A stretch of 64,000 nt of DNA, from positions 6,590,997 through 6,654,996 of the forward strand of contig ML680086.1 in the NCBI GenBank assembly GCA_007922225.1, in the 5' to 3' direction. Position numbers and translations under genes: made by a program. Within the stretch, counting starts at the first letter, position 1. Every line of letters starts with the position of its first letter. The notes under the pieces were generated by a model that was given only the letters and a program-made list of their open reading frames with translations, searched no databases and was not told where the DNA came from. This DNA comes from Emydura subglobosa. Its lineage: Eukaryota; Chordata; Testudines; Chelidae. Shown one piece after another: positions 11,491 to 23,627 of the stretch.

Positions 11491-12047
11491 AACTGTATAA
11501 TTTGGATATATCCCTGAGCCATATGGGTCTGAGTGCTGCTCTAATGTGTTTTATAAAGGCACAGCTGTCTTGGTGACTTATTTAAAATGGGAATTTGAAG
11601 TAGTGTTCTTGCCATTTGATGTCCTCATTCAGGGTTGCATTGCATTTATCAAATAATAAATAACATTTTAGAACACTCATTTTAACATAACAATAGTTTT
11701 GCTAGTTATGAAGAATTGGCCATTATGGTAGAACTGAGTTTGGTAAACGAGCTGTAATGCAAAAGTAAATAATAGCATAATTAGATACTAATTAGGATGC
11801 CAAGAACGTCCTCATATATTGCTGGTATTACAAACTGGACAAAATCAATTTGGCAGACCAAAGTTATACTATGTGCAGTAAAACTTTGTGATAATATTGG
11901 TGGATGCACTTCGCTCCCTCCCCCTAAAGATCCAGTCTCAACTGAATTGCAACAGAATGTCAACAGAAGAGTCATAGGTAAAGTAAAGCTGGACAATGGA
12001 CTGGTATATACAGTGCTGTTAAGTTGAGCCCACTCCACATCAGAGAC

Positions 12048-12275
12048 TCAGGGCTTGTTCATAGGGTCCCACAATGTAGACTACGGGGCTAAGAGTTGCA
12101 GTGCACACTGTGTTGTGCTGTAACTGCCCAGTATAGATCCTGCTATTGCAAACTAGGAATCTGTTAGTTCATTCTACCAGGGTCCACATGGGACAGTTCC
12201 AGTACAACACTTTAATGCACACGATAACTCTCATCCCAATAGTCCGCTCAGCAGGGCAGGAATAGACATGCTCTT
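12048..12275. mobile_element. MITE-like DNA element with AGCATGTCTA-type ends
   Basis: The left end reads 'cagggcttgttcatagg'. The right end 'aatagacatgctctta' reads TAAGAGCATGTCTATT on the other strand, an imperfect terminal inverted pair. The interior has 'gggtccacatgggacagttcc' and other stem-like pieces. No coding capacity. Confidence 0.6.
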
Positions 12276-12444
12276 ACAGTATGAATCAAACAATGACACA
12301 GACCCTAAATGCATTCAGAACTGCCACCAGCATCATAGCATCACAGTAATGTTGGGCGAGAAAATGTGAAGAATCACAACAGGAGGAAAACCAGGAGCTT
12401 TTACACATGTGTGCTCTTAATGAAGTGGAAGGAATACCATCACT

Positions 12445-12453
12445 CCCCCCCCC

Positions 12454-12484
<31 letters not shown>
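12445..12484. repeat. Poly-C followed by (CA)n microsatellite
   Basis: About 12 C residues at 12445-12456 run directly into about 14 CA units ending at 12484. Confidence 0.97.
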
Positions 12485-12487
<3 letters not shown>

Positions 12488-12654
12488 TCCTCCTCCCCTC
12501 CCAAATAGGAAGCTTGTCAAACAAGGATTCAGGCATCAAAAGGGAACATAAATAGGTGCTTCAGCCAGCATAACTTAAGTGATGAACTGCACCTGTGACT
12601 GACTATTGCCAAGTGAAGTCTGGGGTGGAGTCTCCGTTCATTACAATAAGAAAT

Positions 12655-12722
12655 GATGATAGAGGGAGAGAGAGAAGGGGAAGGAGATATGATGAGGGAG
12701 AGAGAACAAGAGGAAGGGTCAA
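12655..12722 (+). repeat. Purine-rich low-complexity tract
   Basis: The + strand is nearly all purine, with repeated GAGAGA and GGAAGG blocks. It is a simple low-complexity stretch. Confidence 0.8.
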
Positions 12723-14133
12723 ACTCTGAGTCTGCTATCCCTTTATAGATCTCTCCTTCATCTCCACAAACTGTTTCTTCCTCCATTTCTTCCCTGCTCT
12801 TTGTTCTGTTTCACTTTTCCTTCCTGTATATAGGAGAAGCTGGGCCCAGGTTTATGCACCAATGGTTTGCTGTCCCAGTGCCCCGGCCAGCTACACACTT
12901 TACTGGCTCTGAAGGATGCTTCTCTTTGGGATCAGAGTTCCCCATTGCTCTGGTTTACCAAAGACCTGCCGTTACACAGCTGCTCTGCTGGCAAGGCTAT
13001 TCTTCTGCAGTGTGATTGTTTGGCCTTCCCAGATGGTGGCTGTCTCCCAGCCAGTTTTTTTGGCCATCAGTACTTCCCTGCCTCTCTTTCTTGCACCGAT
13101 TAATTAGTCAGTGTTTCTTCCAGTACTTGGGGTGGAAAGTGTGTGACAACATTAAGGATCTGTATGAATAACAGCACCAGGGCTAGTATGTTTATCATTG
13201 CTCCATTTCCAAATCTGAAAATCAAGGGCTTTGGAGAAGCATTTTGGTGAATGTTGTTCCTTAGTCTAAGACTGGAAATGAGCTGACTGGTGAGTTAGAG
13301 ACTCCCTTGCATTGTAGCTGACTGGCCTGTCATGGATAGGACTGATACAGTGACTGCAGATAAGGAGGCAGAGGTAGGGCATGGATTAGCCTGTACTTTG
13401 ACTCTGTGAGTGCATGGGGGGAGAGAGACATGTATGCAGAGACTCTAGGGGGCAATAGAGGTGTGTTGGGTGGAGGGTAGAAGGGGAGAGGGCATTGGCT
13501 TTCACTCCAGTTAAAATACCTAGGTGGGTGGGCATCAGCTTTGGATGCTGTGAGTTACTACATGGGCACTGGTCCTGAGTGGCTGCTGGGAAGGGGAGGG
13601 GAAGAGAAATTCCCAGCCAGCATGTGCTGAAGGCAGAGCAGAGCCTGCCTGCTAGCCTTGTTGAGTCCAGTGGGCTAGGGCTTGGGAGATCCTCCACTGT
13701 CACAAACAGAGCAAAACGGTCAGAGAAAGATTTGACCGTGCATTGCTCTTGGGGTGGTGCAGTCCTAAGCCCATCTGAGGGAAGGGGAAAGGATGATCCA
13801 TTTAACAATGAAAAAAGAAATACAATAAAAATAGGGGTTTTGTTCCATGTGGGAGCAGGTCTGCTGAGCAGCCAGGTATACACAGTGATGCTGCAGCTTG
13901 ACAGTGAGATGGTAATGGCTGCCCCAATCCAGGCCAGCTGCAAGCAGCAGAGATTTCTCAAATCCTGTGGCTAAAGTTTCCAGTGCTGCTCTGTTACCCT
14001 CTTTCCTTTTTCTCACAGATACTTGGGTTGTTTTAAATACCCTTCTGTTTCCAAGCATGATTAAATCTAAGGGTCAGACTCAAATACAATTTCCAATCCT
14101 TACACGCATGCCAGGACACATGTATGTCCCCAG
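12723..14133. other. Intronic stretch without a recognised gene
   Basis: This interval appears mostly single-copy. A minus-strand frame is open for 191 codons (13961-13386) and overlaps a plus-strand frame of 131 codons (13579-13974). Neither shows a domain, and the dual openness suggests composition rather than coding. Confidence 0.5.
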
Positions 14134-14225
14134 TAAATACCAGAGAGACAAGGTGGGTGAGGTAATATCTTTTCTTGGACCAGGACCAACACAGCTACAA
14201 CTGCACTGCACCCAACAAATACTGG
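14134..14225 (+). repeat. Sauropsid dispersed repeat with internal deletion (GACAAGGTGGGTGAGG type)
   Basis: The left part 'agacaaggtgggtgaggtaatatcttttcttgga' and the right part 'ccaacacagctacaactgcactgca' are the two ends of a very common turtle repeat. Usually a 'cttctgttggtgagagag' interior lies between them, and here it is missing. The copy therefore appears to be an internally deleted one, and it is good evidence for a chelonian or related host. Confidence 0.75.
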
Positions 14226-15031
14226 CAGTCCATTTACTGTTGATACATAAATGTTAATAGGTGCAAGTAAGTTGAATTCAGTAACCTTGCCAAGGCTGCA
14301 GCACTGACTCAGAGCAGGGATTTCCTCCAGCGTTTTCAGTATTAGGCTGCCCACAGATGAGCGCTTATTTTATAGCATTGTTGAAAGAAACCAAGAGCCT
14401 CTGTGCATGTATGAGTGACAGCTGTAGGTGTCCCTTATTTTGAATCTTGTTATGTTAAAGAGAGAACAGAAGATAACACAGAAAAAGCAAAGTGTGCTAG
14501 GATGCTATGGGAAGGCTTCTTGGCGTGATTTCCATTCAAGACTCCTGGTGAATTTTCAGCTACCCGTGCTATTTAATGAGTGTCAGGGACCAGCGTTTGT
14601 TTAAACTTTTGGGGGAAGAGGCAATCTTTTATAGTCTTTATAATCCATTGACCTTGACTACTTAAGGAATACATACACCAGAGGAACGTTAACCAGTTTG
14701 GGGGGGAAAAAACCACTGGTATTATCATAGTACTTTGAGGAGTAGGCAGTTTGTCCTTCTGGCTTGTTGATTTCTTGGTGATTCTAAATGTAAGCTACTA
14801 TTCTATCGATTTCCTTCCCTTGACTGTCTTGCTTCACTGAAATGCCTGAATGACATGAGTGACCTGTTCTCCTTTGCTTTTAATCTTCACAAGTTTTGTA
14901 TTTATGAAATTCATGGTCAACAACAACTTGGATATAATGTATTTTAGAAATAAAATAGTTGACTATTGTTGTTATAATAAAAAGAACTAATATACAAAGT
15001 TCCTAACTGAAACAGTGAAGATTTAATTTAA

Positions 15032-18000
15032 TTTAGATGGGGAGAAATATATTTAGAAGTCCATGATGAACAAAATGTTAACACAAGTGAGTTACATGAG
15101 AGTAAATGCAGTATCAAGCAGAAGTCAAGAAATGCAAAAGTTAAGGTTGAACAGGGAGCCTTATCTCTGCCCACTTTTGTGTGTGTATTAAGATATACTC
15201 TCCACTGTTCATATGCTATTTTAGAAATATTACTGTATAATTGTATATGCTGTGTTGGAGGGTCAAAAACAGAGAAACTTTACCAGAAGACTATAGGGAC
15301 ACACCAATAAATATGAAATACCCTCCTTACCAGGTTATGCAGCAACAATATCATGTACCATATTTTAAAAATGAGCAACATAATGTTATATTCAGGTTAG
15401 TGGAATAAGCAGTTAATGGAAACCTTCCCAAACAGGACTAATAGTGAGGTGAATGCAAGTACAAGTGAAGATCTAAGCTCCTGAGTTTTGTATGAGCTTC
15501 TGTCTGCCAATTCAATGTTTTTTGAGGGTAGAGCCAGGATGGTAGTATGGTAATTTAGCCTGAAAATAATGAAGGTCTTGGAAGTAGAAACATCCATATC
15601 TTGGTGTAAGATTGGCTATATTGTTTAAATGGGGGAAAAAAGGACTTTGGTGTTACAGTAGAACAAACATCATCTTCAACCCCTGGGTCTCAAAGGACTC
15701 CTGCATTGTTAACAATGAGGCTGTATTTGAAAGAACAACCACAATGCCTCACCAGGGTGAAAGGATAATGTAATTGAACAGCTCCTGGAGCCAAAATGAA
15801 CAGCCTCTGTTTCTACTGCAGTTACTCTGGGAAAAAACAATCTCTTATACAATTGTAGCTATCTAAGAAGCAGTCAGATGGTACAGAGAGTGCTTGTAGA
15901 GACAGCAGGCTCTGAAGAGAACTATACAGTGGCTGAATTTCATCTGTGACTAGGTGGAAACGTATTTCACCAATGAATCTAGGTCCCCATATAACACCAG
16001 CTGGATCAAAACAACAACAGGAAGAGTGAAACCCTGGGTCCCGAAAAATAAACAGCCATAAAGCCATAAATGGCCTTGAATTTGAGATCTGACCAAGACC
16101 ACTGCCATAGCTGTTATATCAGCTAAATGTTCCATTTGACTTAAGAAACTCCTTGGCTCTATTTGTTCAAAAGAGTAGGTTTTTCCTCCAAGAATTTGCC
16201 CAAAATCTCTAATTTGAATCAGGCCAAAGACAGAATTTTTTGACCCAACCCAATGTAACATCAATATCATGTGACAGCCAAAAGCAAGGCTGAATATGCT
16301 CATCACTGGATTCTGTGGGCGGTGTGGTCAAAATGTGCTCTAGGGTCTGGAAACAGATGTTTGAAATGAATCTTTTTAGAATAGTTTTAGTTTTAGCAGA
16401 CCTGCATGCAACAGAAAAGCAATCCACAAACAAGGGGATATTAGTGTAATAAAGCTGAGCATCAAAAATAGCTCCATCAGGGACTAAATAGAATGAAGAG
16501 AGTTCAAGAGATAAAGCCAGAATTGAAGCAAATCCTTCTCCTAAGAACGAACAATGACCTGTTATGAAGATGCACTTTGGGATTGGAGAAGCTAGGTTCA
16601 AATGCTGAAGGAGTTGGACTTCGGTCTCAAACCATTAGAAAAGTGTTTACCTACTATCAGCACAAGAAACTGAGAATTCTTAGCAACATGACTGAAGGAT
16701 GGACAAAGTTTACCAAATTTATAGGAAGGAAAACATGCCAAGCAGTACATAATTTTCATGAATCTTGTGAATTAAGCACTAAACTGGAGAGCTTGTGTAG
16801 CTCCACTGGTTTGGGTGGTTGAATCAAATCATGCGAGGATGTTTAAAATCAAGGAAATGTGATTGCTCTTGACATGAGGGCACAATTCTTTTGATTGTTT
16901 ATTCTTGAGGAACCACCGGGAAATAGTAACTGGAGTCTTCACAGTGGCTAGGTGTGTCAGGTGAACAGAGAATCTACGGTTTGTAGATACCCCCAAATAT
17001 AAGGCAAAACTTTGGCAAAAGGTGACTCAAGAAGAGCCAACAAAACTGAAAAACAGAAGTTGTCTTAATGGAAGACAGGTAAAAGACTTTCTCGAGTAGC
17101 TTAAAGAGGTGGGGGGGGGGTGTTAGAAGAAACTGGGAACTTGTTTTGCTTAACACAGCAGTGTAAATCAAGAATAGCTCTTTTGTAGTTCATGAAGTTG
17201 CACCAATGTAAAACCCGTGTACATAAGAGTAGAAATGGGAAAGGAATAATGTTTGGTAGCTTCTAGAAACAGTGGCAAGAATTCCCCACTGGTGTGATTA
17301 AGTGCTTCGTTGGCTTGATTGGAATTGCAGTCCCTTAAAACAGTGGTGATTTTGGCCCAATAAGATTACAGATGGAAAATAGATTGAGAATGTTAGTACA
17401 TTTGCAAGAATGCGAGAGTAAAGGTAAGCAGTTAGGCAAATTTTGGAGTAGAGGTCTGATTCTAATATGGCTGAGAATGGGGCTATGGGCTTCAATCAAC
17501 ATTTTGCAATGCCAGGACAGGACTGTTGATCAGCAGGGAGAGAATGGATTTAAGACAAAGGCCCTGTTCTTCTGCTGCTCTGAATTGGCATCATTCCATT
17601 GCGTGCTGCGGAGGTACGCTGTTTTATGCCAGCTGGGGATCTGACCCATTGGCTGTCATGGAGCTGCACTGATTTACACCAGCTGAGAATCTGACCCCAA
17701 ATTCTGAAAAGATACAGAGATAAATGATTAGTAAGTATAAACAAAAGGCAGGAAAAGTGAGAAGGTTGGAGAGAATGCTGCGAAGATGTACAACTAGCAG
17801 ACGTTGAGAGGAGAAATCCTGTTTTATACAGCTTCATTGGCTGGACCTTAAATCCAAGGAATTTATTATGGAAGAATTGGCACTCGAGGAAGAGACTCTA
17901 TCTCAAGAGATATAATATGCTCCAATAACCAAACCTTTGCCAGCCTCAAAATATCTAGTGATTTGCAGACCTTAGCATCTAGACAAGTAAGAAAAAGTGC

Positions 18001-18460
18001 TCATAAGGTTCCAAAAATAGTGCGTTCACTACAAGTTAGAAGGAGAATATAAAGGGCAATAATACACTGTTTTAGAGTGCTAGGAAACAATTGGGATTTA
18101 GCTGAACATATAAGAGTAAATGCCATAATTAGGGATCTTTTGGTGTTGGTGGAGACCTTGGAGCAAGGATCAGAGATGTCTGTTCTGCAGTGCTGATGGT
18201 CTAGAAACCCCAAAGACTGAGGAAATGACAGCTAGATGGACATACAGTAAAGCTGAATCAGTGAAAGATCAATTCACCAATGATATCTCATAAGCTACAA
18301 CATTTCTAGTAGTTCTAAAAACTTTGAAACCACTGCATGCCCCTCCAGCACAGCTGATCTATTTCATGATCAATGGGATACAGGGGATAGTGCTGGACTG
18401 AAAGTAGGAAAGGTTCAGTTAGTTTTAGAAAAAGTCTTCCTCCAAGGAAGCAGATCACCT
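15032..18460. pseudogene. Possible decayed coding remnant, family unrecognised
   Basis: The interval reads like degraded protein-coding DNA, but the strand is unresolved. On +, one frame (codons starting at 15032 and every third base after) is open at 15032-15307, 15800-15946, 16577-16822, 17372-17586 before a repeat insertion, 17852-18049, 18053-18193 and 18284-18460. A hydrophobic stretch falls near the start, around 15170-15250. A second + frame is open at 15241-15405, implying a frameshift. I count roughly 40 in-frame stops after 15800, only modestly fewer than expected by chance. On the minus strand, six open stretches share one frame: 18659-18315, 17837-17550, 17495-17298, 17171-16974, 16601-16209 and 16067-15822. 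Either a retrogene or an old viral glycoprotein-like gene would fit. I see no reverse transcriptase, integrase or LTR around it, so neither is established. It could also be chance. Confidence 0.27.
17586..17697 (+). repeat. Short dispersed repeat inserted in the possible coding remnant
   Basis: The copy runs from 'tgctgctctgaattggcatc' to ACACCAGCTGAGAATCTGAC, and the end block also appears in a diverged internal form, 'tgccagctggggatctgaccc', about 55 bases earlier. It interrupts the + frame described for 15032-18460, so it is younger than any gene there. Confidence 0.65.
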
Positions 18461-18719
18461 TAGAAACAGGTATAATGTTTATAATAAAGGACTTTTCTCT
18501 GCTTTTAAACCCTTGTGTTGCACCTCTACAGTCAGCTAGTGCTGCTTCCAGGGCCATGCTGTATTTTTCTTTAACAGTGACTGCCACGTCAAACAAAGAC
18601 AATTCAATAACTTTTATGCATGAGCTAGTTCTGTCTTCAGATTTTCCAAATCCCTTCACTATGTTAATTCCTCACTGCTTGTCTCCAGAACTACCCACTG
18701 TGATACACTTTAATATGTA

Positions 18720-21700
18720 AAGTCTTGACTTCCAATCAATGATTGATACTGAACACTGGTAACTGTGATATCACATTATTTGTGACAAGTAATATTTTCT
18801 ACTTTGGCCTATGGTGTGTTGTGGGGAGGGGTTATCTCTTTTTGTATCATAGGTAGAGTGGGAATTCAAAAATTACCGAGCTGCTGAGCGAAGTTTCCTT
18901 TCACACTGATTGATTACTTCTCCTCATATCTGAACACCAGGCCCAAGTTTGTGTTTGGGCCTTCTGTCATAACAGGGTGATTAACTGTCAGAAGGTTACG
19001 TGGGAGCCAGTTACTTCAAGCAGGAAGGCATTATTTTCCACTTCAGTATTTGGATGGAGGCCTGTGCAAACAGGAAGATGATGCCACAGTCCAAACCTGC
19101 CTTAGACACTGATGTTCCATGACAACTTTCACCTTCACGTGTGGATTCAGAGTCCACTCCAGCTCAGAACGGGCCTGATCCAAAGTCTATAGAAAGAATC
19201 TTCTTCACTTAATGGACTTTCGATGAGGCCCAGCTGCACCCTTCACTGTGGGTTCTTTAGTATTTTTCTAGCATCTAGAAGTCCTGTTAACTACTTAAGC
19301 CTGAAAATCTTCTTTCTGAGTACTGCAAAGGACCTGCTCCTGCTTCTATCTATCTCAGTGGGATCAGGATTGACTTCTAAAAGGGCTAGGTTGAGGAAAA
19401 AGGCAACAGGACTATTCCCATGCCTTGGTCTTCAGGAAAGCTCTTGTTCTGTCTCTGGCAGGGGTGAAGGCTCCTGCACCATTCCCTGGGCATTAGAGAA
19501 GCTGATTGAAAATTTATTGTTGGATGTGTCATGGCAGAGAAGAGCTCCAGTGCAGCTGTCTACATGCATCACTGGGGTTGAGCACTGATGAGAGCTAATT
19601 TTTGTAAAACTTCTACTAGAAGCTGCATGATGGGTGTGTCCAGTCTATCTTTAGTTTACTGTGCAGTGCTCATCTCATTAATAGACCAGGACCTTTCTTC
19701 CTGAGCATGGCCAGCAGAGTCTTAAACTGGGGTCACTTCTTCCTGGATCCTCTGTTTCAGTCTTTCATCTGTGCAATTTATCATCGTGGTGTACCCAAAT
19801 TTTGCCCAACCAAGAGGTGCATTGCCTTGCAGCCTTTAAGCAGAACATAAAACCTAAATAAAAATAAAGCTCCCCAGAACTAACATGATGTGGCATGTGG
19901 AACTTTGACGTTGATTGGAACTTATGTACATCATTCTTAGCTGCATTAGAATTTAACACTCTGCTCTAGTAGTTATCTAACAGATGCCCTTACTCTTCAA
20001 TTCTTGAAGATACTCTCAGACCTGACTTGGTGCAAACCAGGCCTTTCCTCCCCTTCGTCTTCATTACGCTCAGTTAAGGCCCCAATCCTGCAGATGCTTG
20101 CTACTAAGCACACCCCTTACCCTCCTGAGTATCTGCTGAAGTCAATAGGATTACTCATGGTAGTAAGCCCTGTGCTGGGTAGTGAGTGTCAGTGGCAAAT
20201 GGAGTTTTATGATGTTGTCTCTTTACTCACTATGCAAGCACCATGGTCACCTATGATATGGCACTATACTACTTATTCATGTTAAAGAAGATGGGAGTAA
20301 ATTGAGGCTGCCCTAGTCTTTCATTCTCAGATGCAGGTTGGCCTTTGAAACTGAGATGAAGAAGTGGAACGTGTAGGATCACATCCAGCTTTGGTGTAAG
20401 TGGATGCTACTCCATTTGAAGTAAATCGCAGCTGAGCCCATTCACACCAGGCCTAAATTTGGCCCGTTGTCTCTTTAGGCTGCATTGCTGTATTCCCTAG
20501 AGATCCAGTGTGGCTAGGTGTGCACTTGACTCATCCCCAATGAACTGTATGGCCTCGTTAACCAATGGCGTCTCTTTTCATGATTGGGAATCTTTGAAAA
20601 ATTCTGTGTTGGATTAATCATAAACGAAGAAATCCATCAGCTGCCATCAAAAATGTCTGAGCTGGTGCTATATAACTTAAGTCTATATATCTGTGTACAT
20701 AGTAAAGGGCAAAATATGACTTGGCTTTTATTACTTTAATTAAAACATGAGTGAAGAGTATGAGATTCATATTAAATTGTATTTTCCTGGCTGCAGTGTG
20801 AAGGAGCTAACTGATCTGATTACCAGGAAGATTATAAACTATCAAAGTGAAAAAGAGCTTTTTGCAAGTATTTCATATTAAACCTTCAAACATAACACTT
20901 TAAGAATAATTATAGTTGTATTACTGGGAAATGATTCATGAATTCTGAATAAATATAAGGCCCTTAAAGGGAAATGTTTCAAGACCATAGTTTTTTTTTT
21001 CCCAATCTGATGAAATTTAGTATTTTGCAGCTGTAGAATAAAATGAAAAAAAATATGTACATAGACTGTATTGAGTATATGTCAGACTAAACTAATGAGA
21101 TTTTTTTTCATCAACTCTAAGCACACACACAGACAAATGGAATAGCCATTCTCACTTTCTGTAATAGGAAACAGCAAAGGAGAAAGCAAAAAGGATCTTA
21201 ATGTGCACAAGTCTTTATTCTATCCTTGATTGTTAAATAATATATTTTAAATTCTCATATCTAGGCTGCAGACTGTTTGAACTGACATTAATGGATACGA
21301 GCAAAGAGCTAACTGAAAAAAAATGTAAGGAAGGTTTTACATTGGGAATTTTATTAGTATTCCCAGTGGACTGTAATAAAGATACTTTTGACACAATACA
21401 GTGAATGTTTACAGCAGACAATTTAGTTTCCTTCCAACAATTATGAGAGAAATTGAATCTCAGGAAATGTTAGTTTTCTCTAAAATTAGACATAACAATA
21501 AAGATATCCCTGAAAGTTTATTAAGTGGTGGGGAGTGGGGGGAGGGGAAGCCATTAGTCTTTCGAAGACAATTTATTAAATTTATTTAAAGAACTCCAGA
21601 TGACTTAGAAACAAAACAGATCCAAATGTGGCTGCTAAAGTTTGAACATTTCCCCCGGAGCCCTGATTTGGGAAACATGGCATTGGGGTGCTGTATGTTC

Positions 21701-22114
21701 TTCCAGGCTGCCACCCCCATTCCAAAGAGCTTTTCTCCATCCGTTATGTGGGTAATACAATGCATAGGAATACTCTGAGTTGATCTTGATTTTTGCGATT
21801 GCTCATTAAATGTAGGATGAGGTGTTTCCTTTCACATGACATAAAGCTCTTGGCTAGCCATTGCGAACAAAGTGGATTTACATTTATTTCCACACCTGTA
21901 ATGCTGATAACCCATGTTTCTTCTCCTACGAGACTAGGTGGCGTCATTCATTGTCCACTCCCAGACGCCTGTTGTTCTGGCAATAGGGGGTACAGTACCA
22001 TTCAGAAAAATAAGAACGTTAAATCACAGCAGAACAAATTTCCCTTCATCCCAGTTCTCTCCCCCATTCATTCACAACAGCTAATTTAATTGGAGGGCTT
22101 CTCCACTTGACAGA
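18720..22114. other. Intronic stretch with scattered repeat pieces, no gene recognised
   Basis: Pieces of common dispersed repeats lie at 20070-20185 (AGCATATGCTTAAG type, 'ccaatcctgcagatgcttgctactaagcac') and 20380-20465 ('gtaggatcacatccagctttggtgtaagt' to 'cctaaatttggccc'). The rest, including the AT-rich 20660-21600, looks single-copy. No splice-flanked exon was recognised. Confidence 0.5.
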
Positions 22115-22129
22115 TCTGCAGGGGGCAGC
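22115..22129 (+). promoter_or_regulatory. Candidate CTCF core motif
   Basis: TCTGCAGGGGGCAGC matches 13 of 15 positions of the CTCF core consensus CCASYAGRKGGCRSY. One motif of this quality is expected by chance at appreciable frequency in 64 kb, so occupancy is not implied. Confidence 0.3.
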
Positions 22130-23612
22130 TGTGTTCCTGGGGCTGCATAAACTGTTCAGTAAAAGGCTCCAAAGCACCTGCAGTAAGATTTCAGAGGGGC
22201 ACTTACTGAACATCCTGGCATTCAGTAGAAACCTGGGGCATTTGTACAGCCAAGGGACATTACAAACCCAGCATAACTTCTTTTGCCTAGAGCTACCACT
22301 TCTTACAGAGATCTTTGTTGTATTCCAGGCTTATTTTGTGTTGTACATTACAGGCCACGGGCTGTTCCAACTCTAGGTCACCCAGATGTTCACCTCTGGA
22401 CTCCGAGGTTCAATTCTAGCTAAGGCAGCAAGTGAGAGAAATGTTGGGAGTCACTTCTTCTAGTCCCTAGTGGACATTTGCCTCTATCCACCACACCATC
22501 TAGCATACTTGAACTCCGTCTCCTATCTCTGTTCAAGAGGCGCCCAGGGCTACTTCTGGTGCTTTGGCAGAGCTATGCTAAGGAAACTGGCAGACTGTCT
22601 GGCTCACTGGCCACTGCCTTTCATGGACACTATGGGCAAAGCCTTGCCCTAGCTATTCATGGACATGCCAAGTGAGCAGCTGGGGAGAGCCACAGATGTG
22701 ATGAATCTTGAGCCAGGGCCAGTTGGTGCACATCATTGTGCTGCTCTGAAAAGCAGTAGGGTGCATCCCTTTTAATGCGTGACGCTGACTGCAGCCAGCA
22801 GGTGGGGATCATGCTCCCAACTTGATGGCTCTTACTGCCATTACCACCGACCTGGGTGCTCAGAAATCCTGCCCTGATGCTGAAAGGGAAGGAAGATGGT
22901 CCCTGTTTTCTCTTATCCGCTAACTTACCCATGCTTCCGAGAGCAGGATTTTGTTCCAGATTTGCCACATTTGAGAAAATGAAAAGAAATTCAATTGATG
23001 TTTAACAAGAAAAGCCAAGTTCTCCTTCTCTGATTCAGCAGCAAAGTCATAGATATCACAAAATCATTAGAATGCTTGCGTATTCAGTGTCTGAGTATTA
23101 GAAAGTTGAACCCTAAGGCTGCATATTTTGCATATTATTTACATGCCTATTTTGCATGTGAAGTTAACAGGAGTTGCATGTGCAAATGGGATATTTTATC
23201 TAGCCACGTGCACAAATGGCCAGTCTGTATGGGCTTTCAGAGTAAATGCATGTTTTGGCATGCACTGACGACGAGCAGTAGGCAGACACTGCAAGTGCAA
23301 TTCAATAAGTTTCTCTGGGAAAATTGGCCCATAAAAATGTCAAATGAGAAACTGTATATAAAGGGAAAAAAATTATCATGCACTTGAGTGCAACTTAGGG
23401 AATGAATTTATCATGCTTGCATAGAGATGCTGTGGATCAAAAAGGAAAGCAGCTGTATAGAATGCAGAAAGCTCTCTAAAGCTCTTCAAGCAGATCATGC
23501 TATGGTGTTTAATTTCTGAATGCCAAAGATTGGGATTTGAATATACTGCATAACACAACTTCTTGCCCTTTATTTACAATTTCAATATCAAGGATGTGGA
23601 TAAATGTACAAG

Positions 23613-23627
23613 TTTAAAAAAAAAAAA
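23613..23627. repeat. Poly-A run
   Basis: About 13 A residues follow 'caagttt'. No retroposon body could be recognised upstream. Confidence 0.85.

Noticed and set aside
13386..13974. Protein-coding gene from overlapping 191-codon (-) and 131-codon (+) frames
   Set aside because: Openness on both strands, no domains, no splice or start context; better explained by base composition.
15000..18700. A full endogenous retrovirus or CR1 copy spanning the possible coding remnant
   Set aside because: No LTR pair, primer-binding site, polypurine tract, reverse transcriptase or integrase motif was seen on either side.
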